Assembly (NCBI GenBank): GCA_003388555.1 | Contig: QQVD01000050.1 | Coordinates: forward strand, 124,001 to 188,000 | Direction of reading: 5' to 3' | DNA: 64,000 nt | DNA from: Acidobacteriota bacterium | Lineage (GTDB): Bacteria; Acidobacteriota; Thermoanaerobaculia; Multivoradales; Multivoraceae | Part shown: one piece after another, positions 30,529-39,606 of the stretch | Position numbering within the stretch: position 1 is the first letter of the stretch | Layout: every line of letters begins with the position of its first letter | Made by a program: the position numbers and the translations under genes | The notes under the pieces: model-generated | Told to the model about the DNA's origin: nothing | Database searches by the model: none | The model's input: the letters and a program-made list of their open reading frames with translations, nothing else

Positions 30529-31278
30529 ATGAGCGAAACAGGAGCAGGCGGGGCGGCGGCGCCGCACGCCGCGGCGGCGGGGCAGTCCACCAGTCGGCAG
30601 GAGGGCGGCGCGGTGCGCGCCCGCTCGCTCGACAAGTCGTACCGTCTCGGTGGCGAGGAGGTGGTGGTGCTGCGCGGCGCCGACCTCGATCTCGCGGCAG
30701 GCGAAGCCGTGGCGGTGATCGGGCCCTCGGGGTCGGGAAAGAGCACCCTGCTGCACATCCTCGGCACCCTGGAGAGGCCGGACGCCGGCAGCGTCGAGAT
30801 CGACGGCGTCGACCTGTCGAGCCTCGAGGGCGAGCGCCTCAGCCGCTTCCGCAGCGACCGCGTCGGCTTCGTCTTCCAGGACCACCATCTGCTGCCGCAG
30901 TACGGCGTGCTGCAGAACGTCCTCATGCCGACGCTGGCGCACCCCGGCGCCGTCGGCACCCGCCAGCGCGCCGAGCAGCTGCTGGGCGCCGTCGGTCTTG
31001 CCCATCGACTCGACCACCGCCCGGCGCAGCTCTCCGGCGGCGAGCGACAGCGGGCGGCGATCGCCCGCGCCCTGATCAACCGGCCGTCGCTGCTGCTCTG
31101 CGACGAGCCCACCGGCAATCTCGACGGCGCCACCGCCGACGTCGTCGGCGACCTGCTCTTCGAGCTCCACCGCCGTGAGGGCGGCACCATGGTGGTGGTC
31201 ACCCACTCGCTCGACCTCGCCGGTCGTTTCCCGCGCACCCTGCGACTCGACAAGGGCCAGCTGCGGGAGGCGTCATGA
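30529..31278 (+). CDS. ABC transporter ATP-binding protein (LolD/MacB-type)
   Basis: IGPSGSGKSTLLHILGTLERPDAG, QLSGGERQRAAIARALINRPSLLLCDEPTGNLD. Confidence 0.95.
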   Translation: MSETGAGGAAAPHAAAAGQSTSRQEGGAVRARSLDKSYRLGGEEVVVLRGADLDLAAGEAVAVIGPSGSGKSTLLHILGTLERPDAGSVEIDGVDLSSLEGERLSRFRSDRVGFVFQDHHLLPQYGVLQNVLMPTLAHPGAVGTRQRAEQLLGAVGLAHRLDHRPAQLSGGERQRAAIARALINRPSLLLCDEPTGNLDGATADVVGDLLFELHRREGGTMVVVTHSLDLAGRFPRTLRLDKGQLREAS

Positions 31279-34200
31279 GCGCCGCCGGCGAGGGGACGGG
31301 CGGCGAGACCGGCAGCCGCGGCGGGCTGCTGCTCGAGAGCCTGCTGCACTTCTGGCGCATCAACCTGGCGATCGTCGCCGCGGTCGCGGTGTGCACCGCG
31401 GTGCTGGTCGGCGCCCTGCTGGTCGGCGACTCGATGCGCGGCTCGCTGCGTGCCCTGACCCTCGAGCGCCTCGGCGACATCGACCACGTCGTCGTCGCCG
31501 AGAGCTTCCTGCGCCAGGACCTGGCCGAGGAGCTCGAGGAACAGGACGGCTTCGGGGAGCGCTTCGCCGACGTGGTGCCCGCGCTGCTGCTGCAGGGATC
31601 GGTCTCGGTGCCGCAGAGCGGCCGCCGCGCCGCCCAGGTCGGCATCCAGGGCATCGACGACGACTTCGCCTCGCTCTTCCCCGGCTACGAGGATCGCTTC
31701 GACCTCGAGCGCGTCGACGGGCAGCTGTTCGGCTCGGCGCTGGTCAACGCCACGCTGGCCCGCGAGCTCGCGGCCGAGGTCGGCGACGAGCTGCTGATCG
31801 CCCTGCAGCGGCCCAGCGACGTGCCACGCGAGTCGCTGATGGGCTCCACCGACCCGGCCGACGTGGTGCAGACGATGCGGGTGGTGGTGCGGGGAGTGCT
31901 CGAGGACCGCGGCCCGGGGCGCTTCGGCCTGCTGCCGCACCAGACCCTGCCGTCCAACGTCTTCGTGCCGCTGCGCGACCTGCAGCGTTCGCTCGACCAG
32001 CGGGCGAGGGTCAACGCCCTGCTGGTCAGTGGCGCCCCCGAGGCGGCCGGTGAGCTGGCCGAGCGGCTGGCACAGGCGGCGCAGCTCGAGGACTACGGCC
32101 TCGAGGTCGCCGTCGACGAGGAGGTGGCGCGGGTCACCGCCCGCGAGGTGGTGCTGCGTCCGCCGCTCGAGGAGTACCTGCTGGCGGTGGCCGAGGAGGA
32201 GGGTTGGCGGCGGCTTCCGGTCTCGACCTACCTGGCCAACCAGGTGCGTATCGTCGATCCGGCCGCCGACCGCAGCCTGCCGCGGCCGCTGCTGCCGTAC
32301 TCCACCATCGCCGCGCTGCCCGGCGATCTGCCCTCTCTTCCCGACGTCTTCGGCGGCCTGCGCCTGCTCGACGGATCGCCCGCTCCGGCGCTCGACGAGG
32401 AGCAGGTGCTGCTCAACGCCTGGGCCGCCGAGGACCTCGGCGCGGTGCCTGGCGACCGGCTCGAGATCGAGTACTGGGAGGTCGGCGACAGCGAGGAGCT
32501 GCGCGCCCGCACCGTCCGCCTCGAGCTCGCGGGCATCGTCGCACTCGACAGCCTCGGCGCCGCCGCCGAGCTGACGCCGGAGTTCCCCGGAGTGTCCGAC
32601 GCCGACGACATGTCGGAGCGGGATCGCACCTTCCCGGTCGACCTGTCGCTGATCGAGCAGCGTGACGAGGACTACTGGGACCTGTATCGCGGGGCGCCGA
32701 AGATCTTCGTCGCCGAGGCGCTCGGGCGGCGCCTGTGGGGCAACCGTTTCGGCGAGCTCAGCGCGCTGTGGCTGGCGCCCGCGGGCGGTGCGGGCGACAA
32801 CGGGAGAGAAGCCTCGGCGCGGCAGGTCGAGGCCCGGCTCGGCGAGCGCCTTCCGGCCGAGCTGCCGCTGGCGCGGGCCGGCGTCTCGGTGCGCGGGGTC
32901 AAGAGCAGCGGCCTCGAGGCGGCGCGCGGCGCCACCGACTTCGCCGGCCTGTTCATCGGCTTCAGCCTCTTCCTGATCGTCGCCTCGGCGCTGCTGGTGG
33001 CGCTCTTCTTCCGCCTCGGTACCGAGCGGCGCGGCCGCGAGATCGGCGCTCTGCTCGCCTACGGCACGCCGCTGCCGACGGTGCGCCGGAGACTGCTGGT
33101 CGAGGCGCTGGTGCTCAGCCTGATCGGGGTGGCGATCGGGCTGGGGCTGGCTCTGGCCTACGCGGCGCTGATGATGTGGGGACTCGGCACGGTGTGGGTG
33201 GGAGCGATCGGAGCCCGTTTCCTCGAGCTGCACGTGGCGCCGCTGTCCCTGTTCGGCGGAGCGCTCGGCGCCCTGGCACTGGTGTCGGTGGTGCTGTGGA
33301 GGACGGTGCGGCAGCTGGCCGGCCTGGCGCCGGTGTCGCTGCTGCGCGGCGAGGTGACCAGCGACGCCGAGGTGCTGCGCGAGGCGCGCTGGAGTCGCCG
33401 TGTGTTCTGGCTCTCGGCGCTCGCGGCGCTGGGTCTGTTGGCGCTCTCGTTCGCGGTGCCCGAGGGCAGCGCCGGACCGGTCTTCGTCGGCCTCGGCGCG
33501 GCGCTGCTGGTCTGCGGGCTGGCGGCGCTGGCGGTGCGCCTGCGCCGCGGCGAGCGCCAGCTGATCACCGACGGCGGTCCTGGCGGGCTGGTGCGCATGG
33601 CGCTCGCCAACGTCGGTCTGGTGCCGGGCCGCAGCCTGCTGTCGGTGGCCCTGGTCGCCTCGGCGACCTTCGTGATCGTCGCCGTCGGCGCCTACGGCCA
33701 CCGCTTCGGACACGAGGACGAGCGCGACTCCGGCGCCGGTGGCTTCGACCTGCGCGCCACCGCCGACGTGCCCGTGTACGAAGACCTCACCAGCGCCGAC
33801 GGCCGCTTCGACCTCGGCTTCTCACAGGAGCAGTCGGAGCTCCTCGCCGGCGCCGAGATCTATGGCCTGCGGGTCGTCCCGGGCGACGACGTCAGCTGCC
33901 TGAACCTCTACCAGCCGACCAGTCCGCGGCTGCTCGGGATCTCGCCCGAGCTGCGCCAGCGCGGCGGCTTCTCGTTCCAGCAGCTCGTCGACCTGCCCGG
34001 CGCCGAGGAGGATCCGTGGTCGCTGCTCGAGGGGCGTCTCGAGGACGGCGCGATCCCGGCCTTCGGTGACTTCAACTCGGTGATGTGGATCCTCAAGTCC
34101 GGCCTCGGGCAGGACGTGGTGATCGAGAACGAGCGCGGCGAGCCGCTGCGTCTGCGCCTGGTCGGGCTGCTGCGCCGGAGCATCTTCCAGAGCGAGCTGC

Positions 34201-34766
34201 TGGTCGCCGAAGAGATCCTGGCGGAGGAGTTCCCCAGCCGCGGCGGGGCGCGCGACTTCCTCCTCGACGTGGCGCCGGGGCAGGCCGAGAAGGTCGCCGC
34301 CACCCTCGAGCAGGGTCTCGAGCGCTTCGGTTTCGACAGCCGCTCGACGACCCAGGTGCTCGAGAGCTTCCAGGCGGTCGAGAACACCTACCTCAGCACC
34401 TTCCAGGTGCTCGGCGGCCTCGGCCTGCTGCTCGGCACTCTCGGCCTCGCCGTGGTACTGCTGCGCGGCGTGCTCGAGCGCAGCGCCGAGCTCGCCACCC
34501 TGCAGGCGGTCGGCTTCGCGCGCCGCAAGCTCGGCTGGACGGTGCTGGCGGAGAACGCCGTGCTGCTGCTGCTCGGGGTGCTGCTGGGGGCGACGGCGGC
34601 GCTGGTCGCGGTGGCGCCGCATCTTCTCGGCGGCCAGGCGCTGGTGCCGTGGGCGTCGCTGGCGCTCACCCTGGTCGCTGTCGTCGCGGTGGGCACGTTG
34701 GCGAGCGCCGCCGCGGTCCGTCACGTCGTCCGGCTGCCCCTGCTCGGTGCCCTGCGCGGCGACTGA
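31275..34766 (+). CDS. Large FtsX-family ABC transporter permease
   Basis: 1163 aa, about 10 TM segments in two FtsX-like halves with large extracytoplasmic domains; 4-nt overlap with ATPase gene. Confidence 0.88.
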   Translation: MSAAGEGTGGETGSRGGLLLESLLHFWRINLAIVAAVAVCTAVLVGALLVGDSMRGSLRALTLERLGDIDHVVVAESFLRQDLAEELEEQDGFGERFADVVPALLLQGSVSVPQSGRRAAQVGIQGIDDDFASLFPGYEDRFDLERVDGQLFGSALVNATLARELAAEVGDELLIALQRPSDVPRESLMGSTDPADVVQTMRVVVRGVLEDRGPGRFGLLPHQTLPSNVFVPLRDLQRSLDQRARVNALLVSGAPEAAGELAERLAQAAQLEDYGLEVAVDEEVARVTAREVVLRPPLEEYLLAVAEEEGWRRLPVSTYLANQVRIVDPAADRSLPRPLLPYSTIAALPGDLPSLPDVFGGLRLLDGSPAPALDEEQVLLNAWAAEDLGAVPGDRLEIEYWEVGDSEELRARTVRLELAGIVALDSLGAAAELTPEFPGVSDADDMSERDRTFPVDLSLIEQRDEDYWDLYRGAPKIFVAEALGRRLWGNRFGELSALWLAPAGGAGDNGREASARQVEARLGERLPAELPLARAGVSVRGVKSSGLEAARGATDFAGLFIGFSLFLIVASALLVALFFRLGTERRGREIGALLAYGTPLPTVRRRLLVEALVLSLIGVAIGLGLALAYAALMMWGLGTVWVGAIGARFLELHVAPLSLFGGALGALALVSVVLWRTVRQLAGLAPVSLLRGEVTSDAEVLREARWSRRVFWLSALAALGLLALSFAVPEGSAGPVFVGLGAALLVCGLAALAVRLRRGERQLITDGGPGGLVRMALANVGLVPGRSLLSVALVASATFVIVAVGAYGHRFGHEDERDSGAGGFDLRATADVPVYEDLTSADGRFDLGFSQEQSELLAGAEIYGLRVVPGDDVSCLNLYQPTSPRLLGISPELRQRGGFSFQQLVDLPGAEEDPWSLLEGRLEDGAIPAFGDFNSVMWILKSGLGQDVVIENERGEPLRLRLVGLLRRSIFQSELLVAEEILAEEFPSRGGARDFLLDVAPGQAEKVAATLEQGLERFGFDSRSTTQVLESFQAVENTYLSTFQVLGGLGLLLGTLGLAVVLLRGVLERSAELATLQAVGFARRKLGWTVLAENAVLLLLGVLLGATAALVAVAPHLLGGQALVPWASLALTLVAVVAVGTLASAAAVRHVVRLPLLGALRGD

Positions 34767-34909
34767 GCCGAGTCGTCCGGGATCGGTGGCTGGATCGGTG
34801 GTCAGCCTCTTCGGGTAACGGTATGCTGACCGCTCGCTGGCGGCGCCCGAGGACTCTGGCCGCCGCCGGTTCCGCAGCCAGTCGCGTCGGGGGGAAAGCG
34901 AGAATCGCC

Positions 34910-35230
34910 ATGGAAGACAAGGAGCGCAGCCCGAGGTCGCCCGAGCAGTGCGTGACCCTGGAGCTGGTGCGGAAGGAGATCGACGCCATCGATCGTGGCA
35001 TCGTCGAGGCGATCGCGTTGCGCTCCCGCTACGTCGAGCAGGCGGCTCAGTTCAAGCAGTCCGAGTCCGCGGTCAGGGCGCCGGAGCGGGTCCGCCAGGC
35101 GCTCGCCGAGCGCCGTCGCTGGGCGGGAGAGCTCGGGGTCTCGACCGAGCTCGTCGACGCCGTCTTCCGCACCGTGATCGAGCACTTCGTCGAAGACGAG
35201 ATGTCTCGCTGGAAGAGCGGCTCGTCTTGA
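34910..35230 (+). CDS. Type II chorismate mutase, PchB-like
   Basis: VRKEIDAIDRGIVEAIALRSRYVEQAAQFKQSESAVRAPERVRQALAERRRWAGELGVSTELVDAVFRTVIEHFVEDEMSRW. Confidence 0.82.
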   Translation: MEDKERSPRSPEQCVTLELVRKEIDAIDRGIVEAIALRSRYVEQAAQFKQSESAVRAPERVRQALAERRRWAGELGVSTELVDAVFRTVIEHFVEDEMSRWKSGSS

Positions 35231-35670
35231 GCGACTGGAGAGCGTCGGTGCGGCGGGCCAGTCGCTGGGTCGCGGGTGGCCTCGCTGCGCTCGTCATGCT
35301 GACCCTGCTGGTCGCCAACCTGCCGCGCGGCAGGCCTTGGCTGGTCGATCACCTGGGCATCCAGCCCGGCCAGGACAAGATCGGCCACTTCTGGCTGATG
35401 GGGCTGCTCGGCGCCGCGCTGGTCGTGGCGACGCGCGGCCGCAGCTTCTTCGGGCGCTCTCTCGGCGGCCCCGTCGTGCTCGCCGGCGCCGCGGTGCTGG
35501 TGGGTCTCGACGAGGCGCTGCAACTCGTGGTGCCGGGACGCGCCGCCACCTGGGAGGACCTGCAGGCGAGCTGGTTGGGCATCGCGGTGCTCGGCGGCGG
35601 CGCCTGGCTCGGCTGCCTGCTGGTGGAGCGCCTCGCCGGCACCGGGACGCAGCGGGCGCCGGAGGCCTGA
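35227..35670 (+). CDS. VanZ-like family membrane protein
   Basis: DKIGHFWLMGLLGAAL, GLDEALQLVVPGRAATWEDLQASWLGIAVLG; TTG start in TTGA overlap. Confidence 0.78.
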   Translation: MSDWRASVRRASRWVAGGLAALVMLTLLVANLPRGRPWLVDHLGIQPGQDKIGHFWLMGLLGAALVVATRGRSFFGRSLGGPVVLAGAAVLVGLDEALQLVVPGRAATWEDLQASWLGIAVLGGGAWLGCLLVERLAGTGTQRAPEA

Positions 35671-35673
35671 GCG

Positions 35674-36228
35674 GTGGAGGGTCCTCAAGCCCCCGGCCGC
35701 ACGGCGCTGCCGGTGCGCGCCGCGTCCGCGGACGAGCTCGAGCGCCTGGCGGCGATCGAGCGCCATGCCGATCAGCGCTTCCGTGAGCAGTATCCCGGTC
35801 TGCTGCCGGACGGCGACTCCGTGCTGCCGCTCGAGGCACTGCAAGCCGCCTGTTCGCGAGGGCTGCTCTGGGTGGTCGAGGACGAGAACGAGCTGGCCGG
35901 CTTCGCCTGCGCCAGACCGGTGGGGAGCGGCGGTCGTTGGCTGCTGCTCGAGCAGCTCAGCGTGACGCCCCGCTTCGGCAGGCTCGGGCTCGGCGGCGCC
36001 CTGTTGCGCCGGGTGCAGCAGGAGGCGGTCTCGCGCGGCCTCGAGGGCGTCGCCCTGCGCACCTTCGAGGAGGTGCCCTGGAACGCCCCCTGGTACCGGC
36101 GTCACGGCTTCTACGAGCTGGTCCCCGGCGAGGCGCCGTTGCTGCACGAGGAGGAGGACGCCGAACGCCGCGCCGGGCTGGCCCTCGAGCGGCGCGTGGC
36201 GATGGCCTGGCGTTCGCCGTCGGCCTAG
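35674..36228 (+). CDS. GNAT family N-acetyltransferase
   Basis: LLLEQLSVTPRFGRLGLGGALLRRVQQEAVSRGLEGVALRTFEEVPWNAPWYRRHGFYEL. Confidence 0.88.
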   Translation: MEGPQAPGRTALPVRAASADELERLAAIERHADQRFREQYPGLLPDGDSVLPLEALQAACSRGLLWVVEDENELAGFACARPVGSGGRWLLLEQLSVTPRFGRLGLGGALLRRVQQEAVSRGLEGVALRTFEEVPWNAPWYRRHGFYELVPGEAPLLHEEEDAERRAGLALERRVAMAWRSPSA

Positions 36229-36245
36229 AGGACCTCGAGGACGCG

Positions 36246-36842
36246 CTAGGGGTCGGAGGGCAGGCGCCAGGAGCCCTCGGAGTAGATCAGCTGCTCGGCG
36301 ATCCGCTCGCTCTCGGCGCGGCCGGTGAAGAGGAATTTGCCGGTCGCCGTCGCCAGCACCTCGCCGGCTTCACCGTCACCACCGCCGACGGTTCCGGGCT
36401 CCTGGCCCCGTGCCGACAGCCGCGCGGCGGCAAAGCCCATCCGCCGGTTGTGCCGCTCGACCCATGCCTCGACTCGCAGCGGCACGCCGATCGGCGCCGG
36501 CCGCAGGTAGCGCACCTGCAACTCGCCGGTGAACGAGAAGCGCCCTCCGCGCAGGATCGTCGCCCAGCCCATCGCCTCGTCGAGCAGGGCGGCGACGATG
36601 CCGCCGTGGGCGCGCTGGGCGAAGCCGGCGTGGTGGGTGCACAGCGAGGTGTCGGCGACCACCCGCCGTCCCTGCCGGCCCTCCTCGTCGGGCCCGACAG
36701 CCCGGAAACGAAGACGCAGGCCGTGCCGGTTGCTCTCGCCGCAGACGAAGCAGCCGTGCGAGGTCGGCAGCGCCAGCTCCGCCCCGGTCACGGCGGCGGC
36801 CGCGCCCGCCGGGTCCGAGGCGCCCGTCCCGGCGCGCTTCAT
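36246..36842 (-). CDS. PaaI-like hotdog thioesterase
   Basis: HGCFVCGESNRHGLRLRF, GFAQRAHGGIVAALLDEAMGWA; start ATG at 36842 overlapping S9 peptidase stop. Confidence 0.85.
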   Translation of the reverse strand: MKRAGTGASDPAGAAAAVTGAELALPTSHGCFVCGESNRHGLRLRFRAVGPDEEGRQGRRVVADTSLCTHHAGFAQRAHGGIVAALLDEAMGWATILRGGRFSFTGELQVRYLRPAPIGVPLRVEAWVERHNRRMGFAAARLSARGQEPGTVGGGDGEAGEVLATATGKFLFTGRAESERIAEQLIYSEGSWRLPSDP

Positions 36843-39550
36843 GGCCCCTCGGCGCAGTCGCAGACGCCGCGCACGTGCTCCTCGAACAGCTCGAGGATGC
36901 GCCGATACTCGTCGAGCCAGCTCGACGGCTCGAGGAAGCCGTGCGGCTCCACCGGGTAGATGGCGATCTCCCAGCCGGTCTTCTCGAGCTCGATGAGGCG
37001 CTGCACCAGGCGCACCGAGTCCTGGAAGAAGACGTTGTCGTCGAGCATCCCGGTGCAGATCAGCAGCGGCTTCTCGAGGCCCTGGGCGAACTCGATCGGC
37101 GAGCTGCGCTCGTAGGCCTCGGGGTCGAGCTCCGGAGTGTTGAGGATGTTCGAGGTGTAAGGGTGGTTGTAGTGCGCCCAGTCGGTCACCGGGCGCAGCG
37201 CCGCGCCGGCGGCGAACAGCTCCGGCTGCCTGAACATCGCCATGAAGGTCAGGAAGCCGCCATACGAGCCGCCCCAGACGCCGACGCGCTGCGGGTCGAC
37301 GCCGTGCTCCGCGGCGACGTAGCGCACGCCGTCTTCGAGATCCTCGACCTCGGGAGTGCCCATCTGACGGTAGATCGCGGTGCGCCAGTCGCGCCCGTAG
37401 CCGGCCGAGCCGCGATAGTCCATGTCGAGCACCACGTAGCCGCGCTGCGCCAGCAGGCTGCTGAACATCGTTTCGCGGAAGTAGCTCGACCAGCCGCGGT
37501 GGGCGTTCTGCAGGTAGCCGGCGCCGTGCACGAAGAAGGCCGCCGGGCGGTCGCCGGCGGGGAAGCGGTCCGCGTCGGGCAGGAAGAGGCGGGCGCGGAT
37601 CGGACGCAGGTCCGGATTGCCGGCGGTGGGGTGGGTCGCCGGCACGTCGACGATGCGCGGTTCGACCCAGGGCAGCGTCAGGTACTCGTCGCTGACCAGG
37701 GAGGTGAGCTGGGTGGCCGCGCCTGCCCCCGCCTCGGCGCTCTGCACGAAGAGCTCGGGCGGGCGCAGGCTGGTCGAGTGCAGCAGCAGCACACGACGGT
37801 CGTCGGGCGACAGCACGAAGCTGGTCAGGCCGCCTTTGTCGCTGACCCGTCCGGAGGCCGAGAGCTCCTCGGCGTCCGCTGCGTCCGGCCTGGAGGTGGC
37901 GACGCGGAAGACGTCGTAGGCGCCGGGATCGAGGACGTTGGCGGTGAAGTAGGCCCACTGCCCGTCGCTCGAGAGCTGCAGCTCGTCGACCACGAAGTCG
38001 CCCGTGGTGAGGGCGACCGGCGAGGCGCCCTCCGCGAGCGGCAGGCGGTAGAGCTGCGAGAAGCCGCTGCGCTCGGAGAGCGCCAGCAGCGAGTCGCCGC
38101 CGGGGTGCCAGACGACGTCGCGGAAGCTCCAGTTGATCCAGGCCGGATCGTGGTCGTGCAGCAGCGAGCGCAGCGCCGGAGCCGCGTCGGCGCCGGGATC
38201 GGGCGCCAGCACCGCCACCCAGCGATCCTTGTTGTCGTGCGAGACGAGCTGCACCGCGACGTGGCCGCCGTCCGCGCTCCACTGCGCCGTGACCACGCTG
38301 ACCGGACGCGGTCTGCCCGGCGCGGGCGCCGCCGGGACCCCGTCGCCGCTGTCGGCGCCCTCGCTGGCCTCGCTGGCCTCAGTGTCTTCGGCGCCCTGGC
38401 CTGCGGCGCCGGTCTCGCCTTCCTCCTCGCTCGACGAGCCCGAGTCCCCGGCCGCTTCCCGTCGCTGCTGCTCGCGTCGCTCGGCGGCGGCTCGCAGCTC
38501 GGCGAGGGGATCCTCGTCGATCGTCGGCAGCGATCCGAGGTCGATCCTGGCCACCCGGCCCGCGAGCCGATCGAGCAGCAGCAGGGTGTGGGGGCCGCGG
38601 CCGCTGTCGCCCACCTTGGGTCGCACGTCCTCGACCTCGACGAAGCCGGAGGCGCTGACGTACGCGGGCATCTTGTCGCGCCGCGGCTCGGCGGGCTTCT
38701 CGGGCCCGGCGACGACCAGGGCGTGGCGGCCGTCGGGCGACGCGACGACCCGCTCCGGGCGCAGCCCCTTGCCGACGTGCAGCGGCGGCAGCGGCCGCGA
38801 GGGGTCCTCGCGCAGCAGCGTCTCGCGACGCTCGATGGCGAGGCGCGAGCGGGTCTGCTCGGCGCGCACCCAGTCGAACAGCCGGTCTTGCTGGCGCCCG
38901 AGGTATCCCGCCTCGGTCCGCTCGCGGTCCAGCTCGTCGAGCGGCGCCTCCCCGGCGAGCACCTGGAAGAGCTCGGAGAGCAGCGCGGTCTCGAGGTCGA
39001 GGGCGTAGACCGCGCCGCCGCGCACGAAGCCGACGCGCCCGTCGTCGAGGAAGAAGGGAGCGCTCTCGCGGTCGCCGGTGCGGGTGAGCTGGCGTGCCCT
39101 GCCGCCCGGCGGGTGCAGGAAGAGGTCGCCGTCGCGCACCGCGAGCAGGCGGCCGCTGCGCCGGTCGCGCACCCGCTCGGCGGCGTCGGCCTCGGCCAGG
39201 GCACGGTCCGGGATCGGCTCGAGCTCTTCGTCGCCGAGCGGTTCTGCCGGCGGCGGCGCGACGTCGATGCGGTAGAGCTCGGTGGTGCGGGGGTCGAGCC
39301 CTTCGCTGGTGGCGCGGGCGCGCTCGAAGTAGACGCTGGCGCCGTCCGCCGACCAGTACGGATCCTGCGGCTCGCGGCCGAGCCACTCGGGGTGCTGCAT
39401 CACCGTGCGCAGCGTGATCTCGGCCGGCGCGGCTGCAGCCTGCGGAGCGCCGGCCGGGCTGGGCGCCGTCGCCGGCTGGGCGGCGAGCGGCGGGGCGAGG
39501 AGAGCGAGGGCCGCGACCAGGGTCGCGGCGGGGCTCGAGAGGCTCGACAT
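36839..39550 (-). CDS. S9 family prolyl oligopeptidase-type peptidase
   Basis: Signal peptide, beta-propeller region, catalytic VGVWGGSYGGFLTFMAMF, GMLDDNVFFQDS, EPHGFLEPSSW. Confidence 0.92.
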   Translation of the reverse strand: MSSLSSPAATLVAALALLAPPLAAQPATAPSPAGAPQAAAAPAEITLRTVMQHPEWLGREPQDPYWSADGASVYFERARATSEGLDPRTTELYRIDVAPPPAEPLGDEELEPIPDRALAEADAAERVRDRRSGRLLAVRDGDLFLHPPGGRARQLTRTGDRESAPFFLDDGRVGFVRGGAVYALDLETALLSELFQVLAGEAPLDELDRERTEAGYLGRQQDRLFDWVRAEQTRSRLAIERRETLLREDPSRPLPPLHVGKGLRPERVVASPDGRHALVVAGPEKPAEPRRDKMPAYVSASGFVEVEDVRPKVGDSGRGPHTLLLLDRLAGRVARIDLGSLPTIDEDPLAELRAAAERREQQRREAAGDSGSSSEEEGETGAAGQGAEDTEASEASEGADSGDGVPAAPAPGRPRPVSVVTAQWSADGGHVAVQLVSHDNKDRWVAVLAPDPGADAAPALRSLLHDHDPAWINWSFRDVVWHPGGDSLLALSERSGFSQLYRLPLAEGASPVALTTGDFVVDELQLSSDGQWAYFTANVLDPGAYDVFRVATSRPDAADAEELSASGRVSDKGGLTSFVLSPDDRRVLLLHSTSLRPPELFVQSAEAGAGAATQLTSLVSDEYLTLPWVEPRIVDVPATHPTAGNPDLRPIRARLFLPDADRFPAGDRPAAFFVHGAGYLQNAHRGWSSYFRETMFSSLLAQRGYVVLDMDYRGSAGYGRDWRTAIYRQMGTPEVEDLEDGVRYVAAEHGVDPQRVGVWGGSYGGFLTFMAMFRQPELFAAGAALRPVTDWAHYNHPYTSNILNTPELDPEAYERSSPIEFAQGLEKPLLICTGMLDDNVFFQDSVRLVQRLIELEKTGWEIAIYPVEPHGFLEPSSWLDEYRRILELFEEHVRGVCDCAEGP

Positions 39551-39606
39551 GGTCGCTCCTGCGTGTTGCCGCGAAGGAGCGGCCGGGAAGAGGCGGCTTC
39601 GGGGTA

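Noticed and set aside
29964-33713. 1249-aa minus-strand ORF
   Set aside because: Antisense shadow of the GT, thioesterase, ABC and FtsX genes; H/R/Q-rich composition and no domain signature.
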